Below, piece after piece: positions 15,601-24,318 of a stretch of DNA of 64,000 nt. How positions within the stretch are numbered: the first letter of the stretch is position 1; every line of letters begins with the position of its first letter. Source of the stretch: Corynebacterium kalidii (lineage in GTDB: Bacteria > Actinomycetota > Actinomycetes > Mycobacteriales > Mycobacteriaceae). The position numbers and the translations under genes were made by a program. The stretch is from positions 30,092-94,091 of the forward strand of contig NZ_JALIEA010000005.1 in assembly GCF_022869005.1 (NCBI RefSeq), given 5' to 3'. A model generated the notes under the pieces. The model saw only the letters and a program-made list of their open reading frames with translations. It ran no database searches and had not been told where the DNA came from.

Positions 15601-17695
15601 GGAGCCGAGCATCGACACGCTCCTGGCCACCGTGGGTGAGCTGTACGTCCGTGGCGCCGACGTGGACTTCCGCCGGCTCAACGCCGTCGACGGCCGCCCG
15701 GCGCTGCCCGGTCGCGCGGTGGCGGGCATCCCCGGGGTGCACTGGAACCTGCAGCGGTACTGGACCGCCGCACGCCCCGGCGGCGGATCGGTCCGTGGCC
15801 TCCCGGGGCGCCGGGTGGCGTTGCCGGACGGCCGGACGGCGTTCGCCGTCTCCGCGGCGGAGGTACCCAGCGTCGACGCCGTCGCCGAGGCGGCTGCGCG
15901 CGCGGTCGTCCCGGACGCGGTCCTCGCCGCGGTGGAGACCCACGGCACCCTGCCGACCGACGGTGAGGTGACCACGCTGGTCACCCGCACCCTCGGCGGA
16001 CTGAGCGTGCACGTCCACGCCATGGACGGCGACCGGGGCGAGTCCCGCCTGGCGGGCGAGGCTTTCGCCGCGTCGCCGACCACCGGGGCCGCCGCCGCTG
16101 AGTCCCGCGCGGTGCAGGAGGCACAGGAAGGGCAGGCCGCCGGCGACGCAGCGGCCCAGGTGGCCCAGGCGGGGCAGGCCGGGCAGGCCGGGCAGCAGCC
16201 CGGACGCAATGCTCTGCCGTCGGTGGACACCGACGCCGAGCGGTGGGACCCGGAGTCGGGGGAGACCGTGGCCGACCGGCTGCGCAGCATCGTCTCCGAG
16301 TCCATGGGCTACGACATCGACGACCTGCCCGGTGAGCTGCCGCTGATCGACCTTGGCCTGGACTCGTTGATGGGCATGCGCATCAAGAACCGGGTGGAGT
16401 ACGACTTCGCCCTGCCCCCGCTGAACGTGCAGGCACTGCGCGACGGTTCTGTGGACGAGGTCATCGCGTTGGTCGAGCAGATGGTGCACGAGCAGCAGGA
16501 CGGGGAAGCCGCCGACGCCGGCGCCGCTGCGGAACCTGCCGCCGCCGACTCGACGTCGCGTCCGGAGCGCACCGGCGAGACCGCCGGTGCCGGTGAGGGC
16601 GTCGGTGTGGCGCCGCGCGACGCCTCGGAACGTATGGTCTTCGGCACCTGGGCCTCGCTCACCGGTGTGGCCCCGGCCGGGGTGACCAGCACCCTGGCAC
16701 CGGTCGACGGCCCCACCGCCGCCGCCGTCGCCGCCCGGCTGAGCGAACGCTCCGGGGCGGAGATCACCCCGGAGCAGGTCAGCGCGGCCCGGACCCTGGA
16801 ACCGTTGGCGAACCTGGTCCGTGACGTCTTCGAGACCTCCGTCGACGGGAACATCCGGGTCCTGAGGGCCCGTCCCGAGGGCTCGGAGAGCCCCGCGGTG
16901 TTCCTCTTCCACCCCGCCGGTGGTTCCAGCGTGGTCTACGAGCCGTTGACCCGCCGGCTGCCCGCTGACGTCCCCGTCTACGGCGTCGAGCGGCTGGAAG
17001 GCTCCCTCGACGAGCGGGCGGACGCCTACGTCGCCGACATCACCGCGCTGGCGGAGGGCCGACCCGTGGTCCTGGGCGGCTGGAGCTTCGGCGGTGCACT
17101 GGCCTTCGAGGTCGCCCACCGGCTGGAGACCTCGGGCGAGGTGACCGTGGGACACCTGGAACTGCTCGACCTGGTGCGTCCAACGACCCCGGCGCCGGAC
17201 ACCACGGAGGAGATGCACGCACGGTGGGACCGCTACTCCGCCTTCGCGAAGAAGACCTACGGCATCGACATGCCGGTGCCCCACGACCTGCTCGACAGCC
17301 AGGGTGAGGAGGCGCTCATCGGGATGATGACGATGTTCCTGCAGAACACCGACGCCTCCTCCCACGGCCTGGCCGCCGGGGTGCTGGAGCACCAGCGGGC
17401 CAGCTTCGTCGACACCCGGATCCTCAACACGCTGGACTTCGAACGGTGGTCGCAGGTGACCGCACCGGTGACCCTCTTCAAGTCGGAGGGCATGCACGAC
17501 GGCGCGATCGAACTGGAGCCGTCCTTCGCCGACATCCCCGCCGACGGCGGGTGGGACGGTGTCGTCGACGACCTGGAGCTCGTCCAGCTCGCCGGCGACC
17601 ACCTGGCCGTCCCGGACGAACCGGCCATCGGCATCGTCGGTGCCCGGATCACCGAGCACCTGCGCGACCTCTCCGAGCGGAACCGGGTGCGATAG
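12635..17695 (+). CDS. pks13: Mycolate condensing polyketide synthase Pks13
   Basis: A 1686-aa type I PKS that condenses the FadD32-activated acid with a carboxylated fatty acid to make the alpha-alkyl beta-keto precursor of corynomycolate. Domain order is ACP (FGLSSRD, Ser62/63), KS (Cys301 in DTACSSS, then EAHGTGT and KTNFGHTEAA), AT (Ser770 in GQSMGE), second ACP (Ser1244 in GLDSLMG) and thioesterase (Ser1484 in GWSFGG). There are no KR, DH or ER domains, as expected. The linker before the second ACP is unusually rich in Gln, Ala and Gly. ATG 12635 has GTAAGG too close before it, so the ATG at 12650 is equally possible. Length lies between the C. glutamicum and M. tuberculosis proteins. 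Confidence 0.95.
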   Translation: MNYSEMSETSGTPGNANPSAAAPAPTTAAGMRGWLRDWVQSTTGLDAADITDDRPMEEFGLSSRDVVVLSGQLERLTGVALDATVAYEYNTIAALASFVMAGGARASRAVSDGRRDGRDDGAQGSGLSPQDRQIAVVGMSGRYPGADDVDGMWRMFEQGRSGVGELPEGRWSEYADDPEMSRRMSEAVLTGGYIDDIASFDAEFFGLSPVEAANMDPQQRILLSLTWEALENAAIPANRLRGRDVGVFMGTSNNDYGMLITADPSEAHPYALTGNSTSIIANRISYAFDFRGPSVALDTACSSSLVAIHQAVRSLRDGDSSVAVAGGVNLLATPFATVAFSELGVLSPTGGIRAFSEDADGIVRSDGAGVVVLKRLSDARRDGDDVLAVIAGSAVNQDGRSNGLTAPNPEAQAAVLESAYADAGIDPSRVDYVEAHGTGTILGDPIEAGALGQVLGAGRDVASPLLLGSAKTNFGHTEAAAGVAGVIKVVAAMRHGVLPPTVNFTGPNPYIDFDREHLEVVEDPREWPEYSGAPVAGVSGFGFGGTNAHVVLVAPEGAAPAEEATPSLPDAFDWAGVQESTDGADGSAGGRPLPRLLPVSGLLPSRRRTAAADLASWLEGRSGQAVLAGAAAVQGNRNHARSRGLVLAHDTAEAAAGLARLAEGRKGAGISVADSPEREGAVWVYSGFGSQHRKMGKELYTLSPLFAARLDEVDRVVRQEAGYSVVEMMLDDAQTFGTETAQVGITAIQIALTDLMTGLGLRPAAVVGQSMGEIAGAYAAGGLSMEDAVTVACHRARLMGEGETLLPEDRQGAMAVVELGVEDLVEFQKEHPEFAAVEPAVYAAPGMTTVGGPAQPVADLVAHLEGEGKFARMLKVKGAGHTSMLDPILGELHAEISGITPLPIHTPVYSSVDRGVTYRPGAVVHDADYFLRCTRHPVWLSDATGTLFDEGFRTFVEFSPNPVALMPMMNTAFAHDAGESSLMYLLKRKEPSIDTLLATVGELYVRGADVDFRRLNAVDGRPALPGRAVAGIPGVHWNLQRYWTAARPGGGSVRGLPGRRVALPDGRTAFAVSAAEVPSVDAVAEAAARAVVPDAVLAAVETHGTLPTDGEVTTLVTRTLGGLSVHVHAMDGDRGESRLAGEAFAASPTTGAAAAESRAVQEAQEGQAAGDAAAQVAQAGQAGQAGQQPGRNALPSVDTDAERWDPESGETVADRLRSIVSESMGYDIDDLPGELPLIDLGLDSLMGMRIKNRVEYDFALPPLNVQALRDGSVDEVIALVEQMVHEQQDGEAADAGAAAEPAAADSTSRPERTGETAGAGEGVGVAPRDASERMVFGTWASLTGVAPAGVTSTLAPVDGPTAAAVAARLSERSGAEITPEQVSAARTLEPLANLVRDVFETSVDGNIRVLRARPEGSESPAVFLFHPAGGSSVVYEPLTRRLPADVPVYGVERLEGSLDERADAYVADITALAEGRPVVLGGWSFGGALAFEVAHRLETSGEVTVGHLELLDLVRPTTPAPDTTEEMHARWDRYSAFAKKTYGIDMPVPHDLLDSQGEEALIGMMTMFLQNTDASSHGLAAGVLEHQRASFVDTRILNTLDFERWSQVTAPVTLFKSEGMHDGAIELEPSFADIPADGGWDGVVDDLELVQLAGDHLAVPDEPAIGIVGARITEHLRDLSERNRVR

Positions 17696-17698
17696 CGT
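17693..17698 (+). promoter_or_regulatory. Possible -10 (TAGCGT) inside pks13 stop
   Basis: TAGCGT begins with the pks13 stop codon and lies seven bases before the accD ATG, which has no ribosome site. This would give accD a leaderless transcript of its own. Confidence 0.35.
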
Positions 17699-17705
17699 GG
17701 GACCC

Positions 17706-19322
17706 ATGACAGGAACACCGGAACACCCCTGGTTCGGCGACGAGACCGCCGCCGCGGAACGCACCGCCCCCGGTACAGGACGGTCCACCGCCGAGAAACT
17801 GGAGGACCTGCACTCCAGGCTGGAGGAGGCCCAGGACCCGGGCAGCGAACGCGCCCGGCAGAAACGTGACGAGGAAGGCCGGACCACCCCGCGCCAGCGC
17901 ATCGACGCGCTGCTGGACGAGGGGTCGTTCACCGAGATCGGCGCCCTCGGACGCACCCCCGGCACTCCGGACGCCCCCTACGGCGACGGCGTGGTGACCG
18001 GCTACGGCCGTGTCGACGGGCGCCCCGTCGCCATCTACGCCCACGACAAGACCGTGTACGGCGGTTCGGTCGGCGAGACCTTCGGCAAGAAGGTCTGCGA
18101 GGTCATGGACATGGCCACCCGGATCGGCTGCCCGGTCATCGGCATCAACGACTCCGGCGGCGCCCGCATCCAGGACGCGGTGATGTCGCTGGCGATGTAC
18201 TCGGAGATCTCCCGGCGCCAGCTGCCGTTGTCGGGGCAGTCGCCGCAGATCTCCGTCCTGCTGGGTAACTGCGCCGGTGGCGCGGTATACGCCCCGGCGA
18301 CGACGGACTTCCTGGTGGCCGTAGAGGAGCAGACGACGATGTTCGTCACCGGCCCCCAGATCATCGAGTCCGTCACCGGCGAGAAGATCAGCATGCAGGA
18401 CCTCGGTGGCGCCCGGGTCCAGGCCGCCAACGGCAACATCAGTTACGTCGGTGCCGACGAGGACGACGCCTTCAGCTACGTCCGCGAGCTCCTCGCGCAC
18501 CTGCCGAGCAGCGCGTTTGAGCCCACGCCCCACGTCCCGGCACCGCCGGACGCCCTGGACGACCGGGACGCCGAACTCGTGGGCCTGATCCCGGACGACC
18601 CGAACTCCGGGTACGACATGATGGACGTGCTCACCCGCATCTTCGACGACGAGGACGTCCTGGAGGTCCAGCCGGACTACGGCCAGAACGTGATCACCGC
18701 CTTCGCCCGTATCGACGGACGTTCCGTCGGAGTCGTCGCCAACCAGCCGATGTCGCTGGCCGGGTGTCTCGACGCCGAGGCCGCCGACAAGGCGTCCCGG
18801 TTCATCCGGATCTGCGACGCCTACAACGTCCCGCTGGTCTTCGTGGTGGACACACCCGGCTACCTGCCGGGCGCGGAACAGGAGAAGCTGGGGCTGATCC
18901 ACCGCGGTGCCCGGCTGGGCTTCGCGATGGTGGAGGCGACGGTGCCGAAGATGACCGTGGTGGTGCGCAAGGCGTTCGGCGGCGGGTACGCGGTGATGGG
19001 GTCGAAGAACCTCGGTGCGGACGTGAACCTGGCGTGGCCGACCGCGCAGATCGCCGTGATGGGTGCCGAAGGCGCCGCGGTGATGATCCAGGGCCGTCAG
19101 CTCGCGGCTCTGCCGGAGGAGCAGCGACCGGCCGCGAAGAAGATGTTCATGGACTTCTACAACGCGAACATGACCAGCCCGTACGTCGCCGCGGAGCGCG
19201 GCTACGTCGACGAGATCATCGACCCCTCGCAGACTCGCCTGCGGCTGCGTCAGTCCCTGCGGCTGCTGCGGGACAAGCGGGTGCTGGAGCCGGAGAAGAA
19301 GCACACCATCATGCCGATGTGA
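17706..19322 (+). CDS. Acyl-CoA carboxylase beta subunit AccD (AccD4/AccD3 type)
   Basis: A 538-aa carboxyltransferase subunit that, with an AccA biotin subunit and AccE, carboxylates the long-chain acyl-CoA that becomes the alpha branch of corynomycolate; its product feeds Pks13. Both halves of the crotonase-like fold are visible: GINDSGGARIQDAV with GNCAGGAVYAP, and VVDTPGYLPG with KAFGGGYAVMG. Length fits Rv3799c (522 aa) with a slightly longer N-terminus. ATG 17706 is chosen over earlier in-frame starts that lie inside pks13. It begins ten bases after pks13 and ends before a strong hairpin. Confidence 0.94.
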   Translation: MTGTPEHPWFGDETAAAERTAPGTGRSTAEKLEDLHSRLEEAQDPGSERARQKRDEEGRTTPRQRIDALLDEGSFTEIGALGRTPGTPDAPYGDGVVTGYGRVDGRPVAIYAHDKTVYGGSVGETFGKKVCEVMDMATRIGCPVIGINDSGGARIQDAVMSLAMYSEISRRQLPLSGQSPQISVLLGNCAGGAVYAPATTDFLVAVEEQTTMFVTGPQIIESVTGEKISMQDLGGARVQAANGNISYVGADEDDAFSYVRELLAHLPSSAFEPTPHVPAPPDALDDRDAELVGLIPDDPNSGYDMMDVLTRIFDDEDVLEVQPDYGQNVITAFARIDGRSVGVVANQPMSLAGCLDAEAADKASRFIRICDAYNVPLVFVVDTPGYLPGAEQEKLGLIHRGARLGFAMVEATVPKMTVVVRKAFGGGYAVMGSKNLGADVNLAWPTAQIAVMGAEGAAVMIQGRQLAALPEEQRPAAKKMFMDFYNANMTSPYVAAERGYVDEIIDPSQTRLRLRQSLRLLRDKRVLEPEKKHTIMPM

Positions 19323-19357
19323 GTGGCCCCGCCGCCCACCCGCACCGCGCGCACGGG

Positions 19358-19390
19358 AAGACCCCGGACAGTTGCACTGTCCGGGGTCTT
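19358..19390. terminator. Terminator after accD
   Basis: Perfect 14-bp arms (19358-19371, AAGACCCCGGACAG, and 19377-19390) with a five-base loop. It lies between the convergent accD and DUF6114 genes and can serve both. Confidence 0.8.
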
Positions 19391-19436
19391 CGTCCGTCTG
19401 GGCCGCGTCGTGGGGACGACGGGCGGGGACGACGGG

Positions 19437-20867
19437 TCAGTTCTCGTGCCAGGGGCCGATGTTCTTGTGGGGGTAGTCCATGTGGTCGGCCATGACGTGG
19501 TAGGTCTCGAGGCGGACGTCGAGCACCCGGGTCTTGCCGGACAGCAGGTCGGGCAGGCCCAGTCCGATCTTCGACAGCTCCTTGGCGATGTCGTCCGGGG
19601 CCCAGTCGGCGTTGATGGTGACCGGGATCATCGTGTCCACGCCGAGCAGCTCCAGGGTCATCGTCAGTTCCTGGACGAAGATATGGAAGTTCCCGGTGAG
19701 GGTACTGGTCGCGCCCTCGGTGTCGTCGAGCAGGTCGGTGCCCAGCGAGTTGGGGAACTGCACCCGGAGGTTCTCCATGACCGCCTGGTCCGCGTCGATA
19801 CGCAGGGCCTTCTTCGGCCCTTGCAGCGTGTCGAGGGTGACGTAGGACAGCTTCATGCCCGGCGTCATCTTCGCGGTGTCGGTCTTGATGGTGAACGTCC
19901 CGCCGTAGGGCGGCTGCATCGTCGACACGGGCGCCGGCGGGGCCACGTTCAGCCCCGGGATCTCCACGCCGAGCTTCTCCAGGGAGTTGTCCAGGTCCTC
20001 CTGGAGCCGGTTGCCGTCGGGCATCCGGAACTCGGGGAGGTTCAGGTCGGGGGCCTCGGGCAGCGGGGGCAGGCTCGGCAGCCGGGGGCTGTTGTCCCCC
20101 GGGGTGCCGTCCGTCCCGCCGTCGCCGGTCCCGTTGCCGTCGCCGTTGCCCTGCCCGGGGATCGGGAGCTCCGGGAGTTGAAACTCGGGCAGACCGGGGA
20201 TCTGGGCGCGTGCCTCGGGCGTCTGGACGCCCACACCGACGGCCACGGCGGCGAGGACGGCGATGACCGACTTCGCACCAGCACCAGCACCAGCGGCGGT
20301 GCCGGCCGTGCCGTTCCCGCCGCCCTTACCGGACTTCTTCGCCGCCTTCTTCGCGGCCTTCTCCGTCTTCGCGTCCTCCCGGGACTGCGGGTCCCAGGCG
20401 AGTGCGAGGGCACCGCCGATGAGACCGAGGATCAGGCCGATCCCGAAGCCGCCGAAGTTGGACTGCCACAGTGCCAGGATCGACAGGATCAGTGCGGCGA
20501 CACCGGCCAGGATCCGTCCTTCACCGCGGAACCAGCACATCAGGCCACAGGTGATCAGCAGGATGCCGATGACCAGGGTGGAGACCCCGCCCATGGTGGA
20601 GATCTGGATCTGGATGTTCGAGATCTCGAAGGACAGGTAGGCCGGGGCCATGATCACGATGCCGGCGAGCATCATCAGCAGGCCCGCGCCGAAAGGACGT
20701 TCCTTGCGCCAGGTGCTGAACCGTCGGTTCTGCTTCTCGAGCTTCTCTGAACGGGGCTCGGTGGTGCCGGACGCTTCCGTGGTCTCCACCGTCTCGGTCG
20801 ACGTCGTGTCGTCGGAGACACCCCCGGCCCCGTTCACACCCGGGGGTGTGGTGGAGTCGTCGGACAT
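19437..20867 (-). CDS. DUF6114-type membrane protein with long exported C-terminal domain
   Basis: A 476-aa protein. An acidic N-terminus (about 60 residues) is followed by four TM helices in the DUF6114 pattern (RPFGAGLLMMLAGIVIM ... NFGGFGIGLILGLIGGALA), a Lys/Ala-rich loop, and a fifth hydrophobic segment ending in ARA. Then come a Gly/Asp/Pro-rich linker and a domain of about 190 residues with features of the extracytoplasmic proteins found beside DUF6114 in Streptomyces (GVDTMIPVTINADW). The ATG at 20867 overlaps the stop of the DUF6230 gene by one base, so they are coupled. Function is unknown; envelope location is inferred. Confidence 0.75.
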   Translation of the reverse strand: MSDDSTTPPGVNGAGGVSDDTTSTETVETTEASGTTEPRSEKLEKQNRRFSTWRKERPFGAGLLMMLAGIVIMAPAYLSFEISNIQIQISTMGGVSTLVIGILLITCGLMCWFRGEGRILAGVAALILSILALWQSNFGGFGIGLILGLIGGALALAWDPQSREDAKTEKAAKKAAKKSGKGGGNGTAGTAAGAGAGAKSVIAVLAAVAVGVGVQTPEARAQIPGLPEFQLPELPIPGQGNGDGNGTGDGGTDGTPGDNSPRLPSLPPLPEAPDLNLPEFRMPDGNRLQEDLDNSLEKLGVEIPGLNVAPPAPVSTMQPPYGGTFTIKTDTAKMTPGMKLSYVTLDTLQGPKKALRIDADQAVMENLRVQFPNSLGTDLLDDTEGATSTLTGNFHIFVQELTMTLELLGVDTMIPVTINADWAPDDIAKELSKIGLGLPDLLSGKTRVLDVRLETYHVMADHMDYPHKNIGPWHEN

Positions 20868-21436
20868 CAGCACTCAGCCTTGTCTGCGTCGACGATCCCC
20901 ACCTTGGAGCCGGCGGCGGTCAGCTTGTCGGCGGCGATGGAGGTGGCCTTGATGACCTGGTCCTTCGCGTTGAGGCCGTCGGCGTGCAGGCCCCACGAGC
21001 CGGCCGGTGCCTCGTCGTCGAGCTGGCTGGCGTCGACACCGATCTGGGCGTTGGACAGGCTCAGGCCACCGACGAGCCCCGGGGAACCGAGGACGAGGTG
21101 TTCGGCCGTGGTGTTCTCGCCGGGAACGAGCATCTGGAAGCGCTTCTCGCCGAGGCCGGGGAGGTTCAGCGGTGCGGTCATGCACATGTCGGTGATGGTG
21201 GCGTCCTCGAAGATCAGGCGGGCGACACCGGTGTCGCCGTCATGCTGGCTGTCGACACCGCCGAAGATCGAGACGCCGGTGGCGTCGAGACCGCTGACCT
21301 CCTGGTTGAAGACAGTGTTGGACAGGGCCAGGTTGGCGGACAGGCCTCCCTGGGCCATGGCCACGCCCACTCCGGCCGTGGCCAGGAGTCCGACCGCCAT
21401 GACCCCGGCGAACCGCTTTCCCTTGGTGTGTCCCAT
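20867..21436 (-). CDS. DUF6230-family secreted protein
   Basis: A 189-aa protein with a signal peptide or single TM (KRFAGVMAVGLLATAGVGVAM), then the DUF6230 pattern of repeated amphipathic beta segments (MAQGGLSANLALSNTVF, SGLDATGVSIFGG) and two Cys. DUF6230 and DUF6114 genes are found as a pair in many actinobacteria. The start has GGAGG seven bases upstream and an AT-rich stretch (TATATA near 21486) that could be a -10. No biochemical role is established to my knowledge. Confidence 0.8.
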   Translation of the reverse strand: MGHTKGKRFAGVMAVGLLATAGVGVAMAQGGLSANLALSNTVFNQEVSGLDATGVSIFGGVDSQHDGDTGVARLIFEDATITDMCMTAPLNLPGLGEKRFQMLVPGENTTAEHLVLGSPGLVGGLSLSNAQIGVDASQLDDEAPAGSWGLHADGLNAKDQVIKATSIAADKLTAAGSKVGIVDADKAEC

Positions 21437-21565
21437 GTTCGTTCCTCCGTAGATGAGGGACGCTGTCCGCGGACCCTCGGTTGGTATATATGAAGCCGAC
21501 TGCCGAACATCGTAACGCCGTCGTACTTGTTTCTGTGAAGAATTCGTAAATTGTAGTGGGGTGTG

Positions 21566-22771
21566 TCACCTTGATCCAGTCCGACCGGTGGTGATCAGGC
21601 ACAACACCAGCGCAGTCGCCTGTAGTGCCACGAGCACAACGATCAGCGCGACCCAGCCGGTCTGGAAGAAGTACCCGGAGAGCCATCCGACCACGGAGGA
21701 GCCGAGGTAGTAGCTCATCACGTAGGTGGAGGACGCCTCGGCGCGGTCGCGGTCGGCGATCTGCCCCACCAGGGTCGACGCGGTGGAGTGGACGGCGAAG
21801 AAGCTGGCGGTGAACACCAGGACGCCCAGGACCGTGATCACCAGGTTCGGGACCAGGGCCAGGGCGAGGCCGACGGTGGTCAGTGCGACACCGGTGACCA
21901 GCACCCGCGCCGCCCCGTACCGGGCGACCAGTGCACCGGCGCGGGCGGACGACCATGTCCCGGAGAGGTAGAGCAGGAACACAGCGCCGGCCACGGCCTC
22001 GGGCAGGCCGAACTGCCCGGTGAAGCGGAAGCCGAGGTAGTTGTACAGGGACACGAAGCTGCCCATCATCAGGAACGGCAGGATGAACAGGGCGATGAGC
22101 CGGCGGTCGCGCCAGTGGCGTCGGAAGGCGGCGAGCTCGTGCCGCAGGGTCAGTGTCTTCGGCGTGAAGTTCCGCTGGGGTGGTAGCGCCCAGGCGCAGA
22201 CGAGCCCGAGCAGCAATGCGACGGCCCCGCCGGCGAGGACGGCGCCGCGCCAGTCGGTGAACCCCAGCACGCTGGACGGGACGAGCCGGCCCAGCAGGCC
22301 GCCGAGGGTCGTGCCGGCGATGTAGAGGCCCATCACCCGTCCGAGGTGGTCGCGGTGGATCTCCTCGGACAGGAAGCTCATCATCACCGCAGGTACACCG
22401 GCGACGGCGATGCCCTGCAGGGCGCGCACGGCGACCAGGGTGCCGATGCCGGGTGCGGCGGCGAGGAGCAGGCTCAGGGCGGCGGCGGCGACGACCGACA
22501 CCTGCAGGACGCGGCGACGTCCGATCCGTTCGGACAGGATGCTGACCGGGATGACCGTGACGGCGAGCATGCCCGTGGTGGCGGAGACGGTCAGCGCCGC
22601 GGTGGTGGGCGAGACCCCCAGCCCGTCGTGGATGGCGGGCAGGACGGACTGGGTGAGGTACATGGCGTTGAAACTCGCCAGGCCGGCGGTGGCGGCGGCG
22701 AGCATGATCCGCCGGTAGCCGGGGTCGCCGGGGGAGAGTCCCGGGCGGGGAGGGGTGTCGGTCGCGTCCAT
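21566..22771 (-). CDS. MFS transporter (YnfM-like drug/metabolite exporter)
   Basis: A 401-aa twelve-TM major facilitator. The loop 2-3 motif is seen as ILSERIGRRRVL, and motif FLSEEIHRDHLGRVMG is in the middle loop. It is divergent from a LysR gene 86 bases away, so export of an inducer molecule under LysR control is the likely role; the substrate is unknown. The ATG at 22771 is preferred to the one at 22795, because the longer form would start inside the inverted-repeat operator at 22778-22802. Confidence 0.87.
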   Translation of the reverse strand: MDATDTPPRPGLSPGDPGYRRIMLAAATAGLASFNAMYLTQSVLPAIHDGLGVSPTTAALTVSATTGMLAVTVIPVSILSERIGRRRVLQVSVVAAAALSLLLAAAPGIGTLVAVRALQGIAVAGVPAVMMSFLSEEIHRDHLGRVMGLYIAGTTLGGLLGRLVPSSVLGFTDWRGAVLAGGAVALLLGLVCAWALPPQRNFTPKTLTLRHELAAFRRHWRDRRLIALFILPFLMMGSFVSLYNYLGFRFTGQFGLPEAVAGAVFLLYLSGTWSSARAGALVARYGAARVLVTGVALTTVGLALALVPNLVITVLGVLVFTASFFAVHSTASTLVGQIADRDRAEASSTYVMSYYLGSSVVGWLSGYFFQTGWVALIVVLVALQATALVLCLITTGRTGSR

Positions 22772-22777
22772 GCACCC

Positions 22778-22802
22778 ATCGTCGGTGTTCCGCACCGACG
22801 AT
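22778..22802. promoter_or_regulatory. Inverted-repeat operator between MFS and lysR genes
   Basis: Perfect 10-bp arms ATCGTCGGTG (22778-22787) and CACCGACGAT (22793-22802) with a five-base spacer. It sits between divergent starts, the usual place for a LysR-type box; its arms are longer than the common T-N11-A box. Confidence 0.7.
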
Positions 22803-22857
22803 CAAAATGCATTACCATGACGTCTCTGTCCCGTTTGACGCATAGGAGGGTGACCGT

Positions 22858-23769
22858 ATGGCCGCACCGGTGGACCTCGACTGGTTCCTGGACCTGGTGG
22901 AGACCGGGAACATGGTGGACACCGCCGTGGCCACCGGTGTCAGCCAGTCGACGCTGTCCCGCCGGCTCGCCGCCCTCGAGCGGACGGTGGGGGCCGAACT
23001 CTTCGACCGGCGGGGCCGTCACCTCGTCCTCAACCGGCGGGGCGAGGTCCTGGCGGCGACGGCGCGGGCCACGACCGACACGTGGCGGGCCGGGGTGGAG
23101 GAGGTGCGCCGTCTCGTCGACCCGGAGCGCGGCACCGTCCGGCTGGGGTTCATGCATTCGTTGGGGACGTGGCTCGTGCCGGACCTGCTGCGCGGCTTCC
23201 GGGCACGGCGGCCCGCCGTGGACTTCGAGCTGGTGCAGGGGGCCGCACTCGACCTGGTGGACCAGGTGACGGCGGGGACGGTGGACCTGGCGATCGTCGG
23301 CCCGTGTCCTGTCGGCCCGATCCGGGACGGTCTCGTGGGCTGGGAGGAGGTGGCGGAGCAACGGCTGGGCCTCGCCGTGCCGTGCGGGCACCCGTGGGCA
23401 GGCCGGGACAGTATCGACCTGGCGGAGGCCGCCGAGGAACCGTTTGTCGCGATGCTGGAGGGCTACGGCACCCGCCTGCTGCTCGACACCCTGGCCGCCG
23501 ACAGTGGTTTCCGTCCCCGGCTGGTCTTCGAGTCGATGGAGCTGACCACGGTGGCGGGGTTGGTGACCGCGGGGCTCGGCGTGGCGTTGCTGCCCCTGGG
23601 GGACCCGAACCTGCAGATGGAGGGCATGTCCGTGATCCCCCTGGACACGGAGCGGGTCCGCGAGCTCGGCGTGGTCTGGTCGGCTGGCGCGGGCACGGCG
23701 CCGGCGGACCTGGTGCCGCCGGTGGCGGACTTCCTGGAGTTCGTCAGGACGCGGACTGTCGCCGGCTGA
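22858..23769 (+). CDS. LysR-family transcriptional regulator
   Basis: A 303-aa LysR regulator. The N-terminal winged HTH is clear (DTAVATGVSQSTLSRRLAAL, then GAELFDRRGRHLVLNRRGE), followed by a type 2 periplasmic-binding fold for the effector. It most likely controls the divergent MFS gene through the inverted repeat at 22778-22802. The 3' end overlaps the convergent DUF3054 gene by 26 bases. Confidence 0.92.
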   Translation: MAAPVDLDWFLDLVETGNMVDTAVATGVSQSTLSRRLAALERTVGAELFDRRGRHLVLNRRGEVLAATARATTDTWRAGVEEVRRLVDPERGTVRLGFMHSLGTWLVPDLLRGFRARRPAVDFELVQGAALDLVDQVTAGTVDLAIVGPCPVGPIRDGLVGWEEVAEQRLGLAVPCGHPWAGRDSIDLAEAAEEPFVAMLEGYGTRLLLDTLAADSGFRPRLVFESMELTTVAGLVTAGLGVALLPLGDPNLQMEGMSVIPLDTERVRELGVVWSAGAGTAPADLVPPVADFLEFVRTRTVAG

Positions 23770-24166
23770 CGAAGGACGCCACCGTCCGCCACCCGAGCAT
23801 CAGGATGCCCAGGAAGATCAGCGAGGTCACGACGAATCCCCACGCCACGGACATGGTCACGATGCCGCGCACCACGATGCCGACGAACCAGGTGACGATG
23901 AGGATCCCGAGCCCCGAGCCCGGCGCCGGGCGGAGGACCCCGGTGAACAGCACCGCCCAGGCGACCGCGAGGCCGAGGAGGAACGGCCATGCCGTGCCCA
24001 GCCAGCCCAGCACGCTGAAGCCGTCGGAGGCGTGGAAGAGCTTGCCCAACAGGGCGAAGACCAGGACAGCGATGGCGTCGACGGCCAGGGCCATCGTCGT
24101 CGAGATGCCGGCGGTGGCGGAGAGGGGGCCTGCGGGGCCGGACGTCGCGTCGGGGGAGTTCGTCAT
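23744..24166 (-). CDS. DUF3054 membrane protein
   Basis: A 140-aa protein with four TM helices and the DUF3054 pattern: AVDAIAVLVFALLGK, WPFLLGLAVAW, and WFVGIVVRGIVTMSVAWGFV. The family is widespread in actinobacteria with no known role. An ATG at 24175 is also in frame; the GGAGG just before 24166 is close for a ribosome site, so the start is uncertain by three codons. Confidence 0.85.
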   Translation of the reverse strand: MTNSPDATSGPAGPLSATAGISTTMALAVDAIAVLVFALLGKLFHASDGFSVLGWLGTAWPFLLGLAVAWAVLFTGVLRPAPGSGLGILIVTWFVGIVVRGIVTMSVAWGFVVTSLIFLGILMLGWRTVASFVSRRQSAS

Positions 24167-24318
24167 GACCTCCATTCTAGGTGGTCGGCGCGACATGGTG
24201 CTGTTGCTCCGTGTACGCGCCCCCGGGTGGACGGGAGGTGGACTCACATGGGGCTGGCCCCAGCAGCCTCGTGACCCGGGTTCGCTCCCAAGCTGCTGGG
24301 TGTCACGACACCTACCTA

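Noticed and set aside
13574..17965. A 1463-codon open frame on the minus strand through pks13
   Set aside because: It is a mirror of a high-GC coding strand: no start site, no domain, and Arg/Gly/His/Val-rich nonsense. The plus-strand Pks13 frame has all catalytic motifs.
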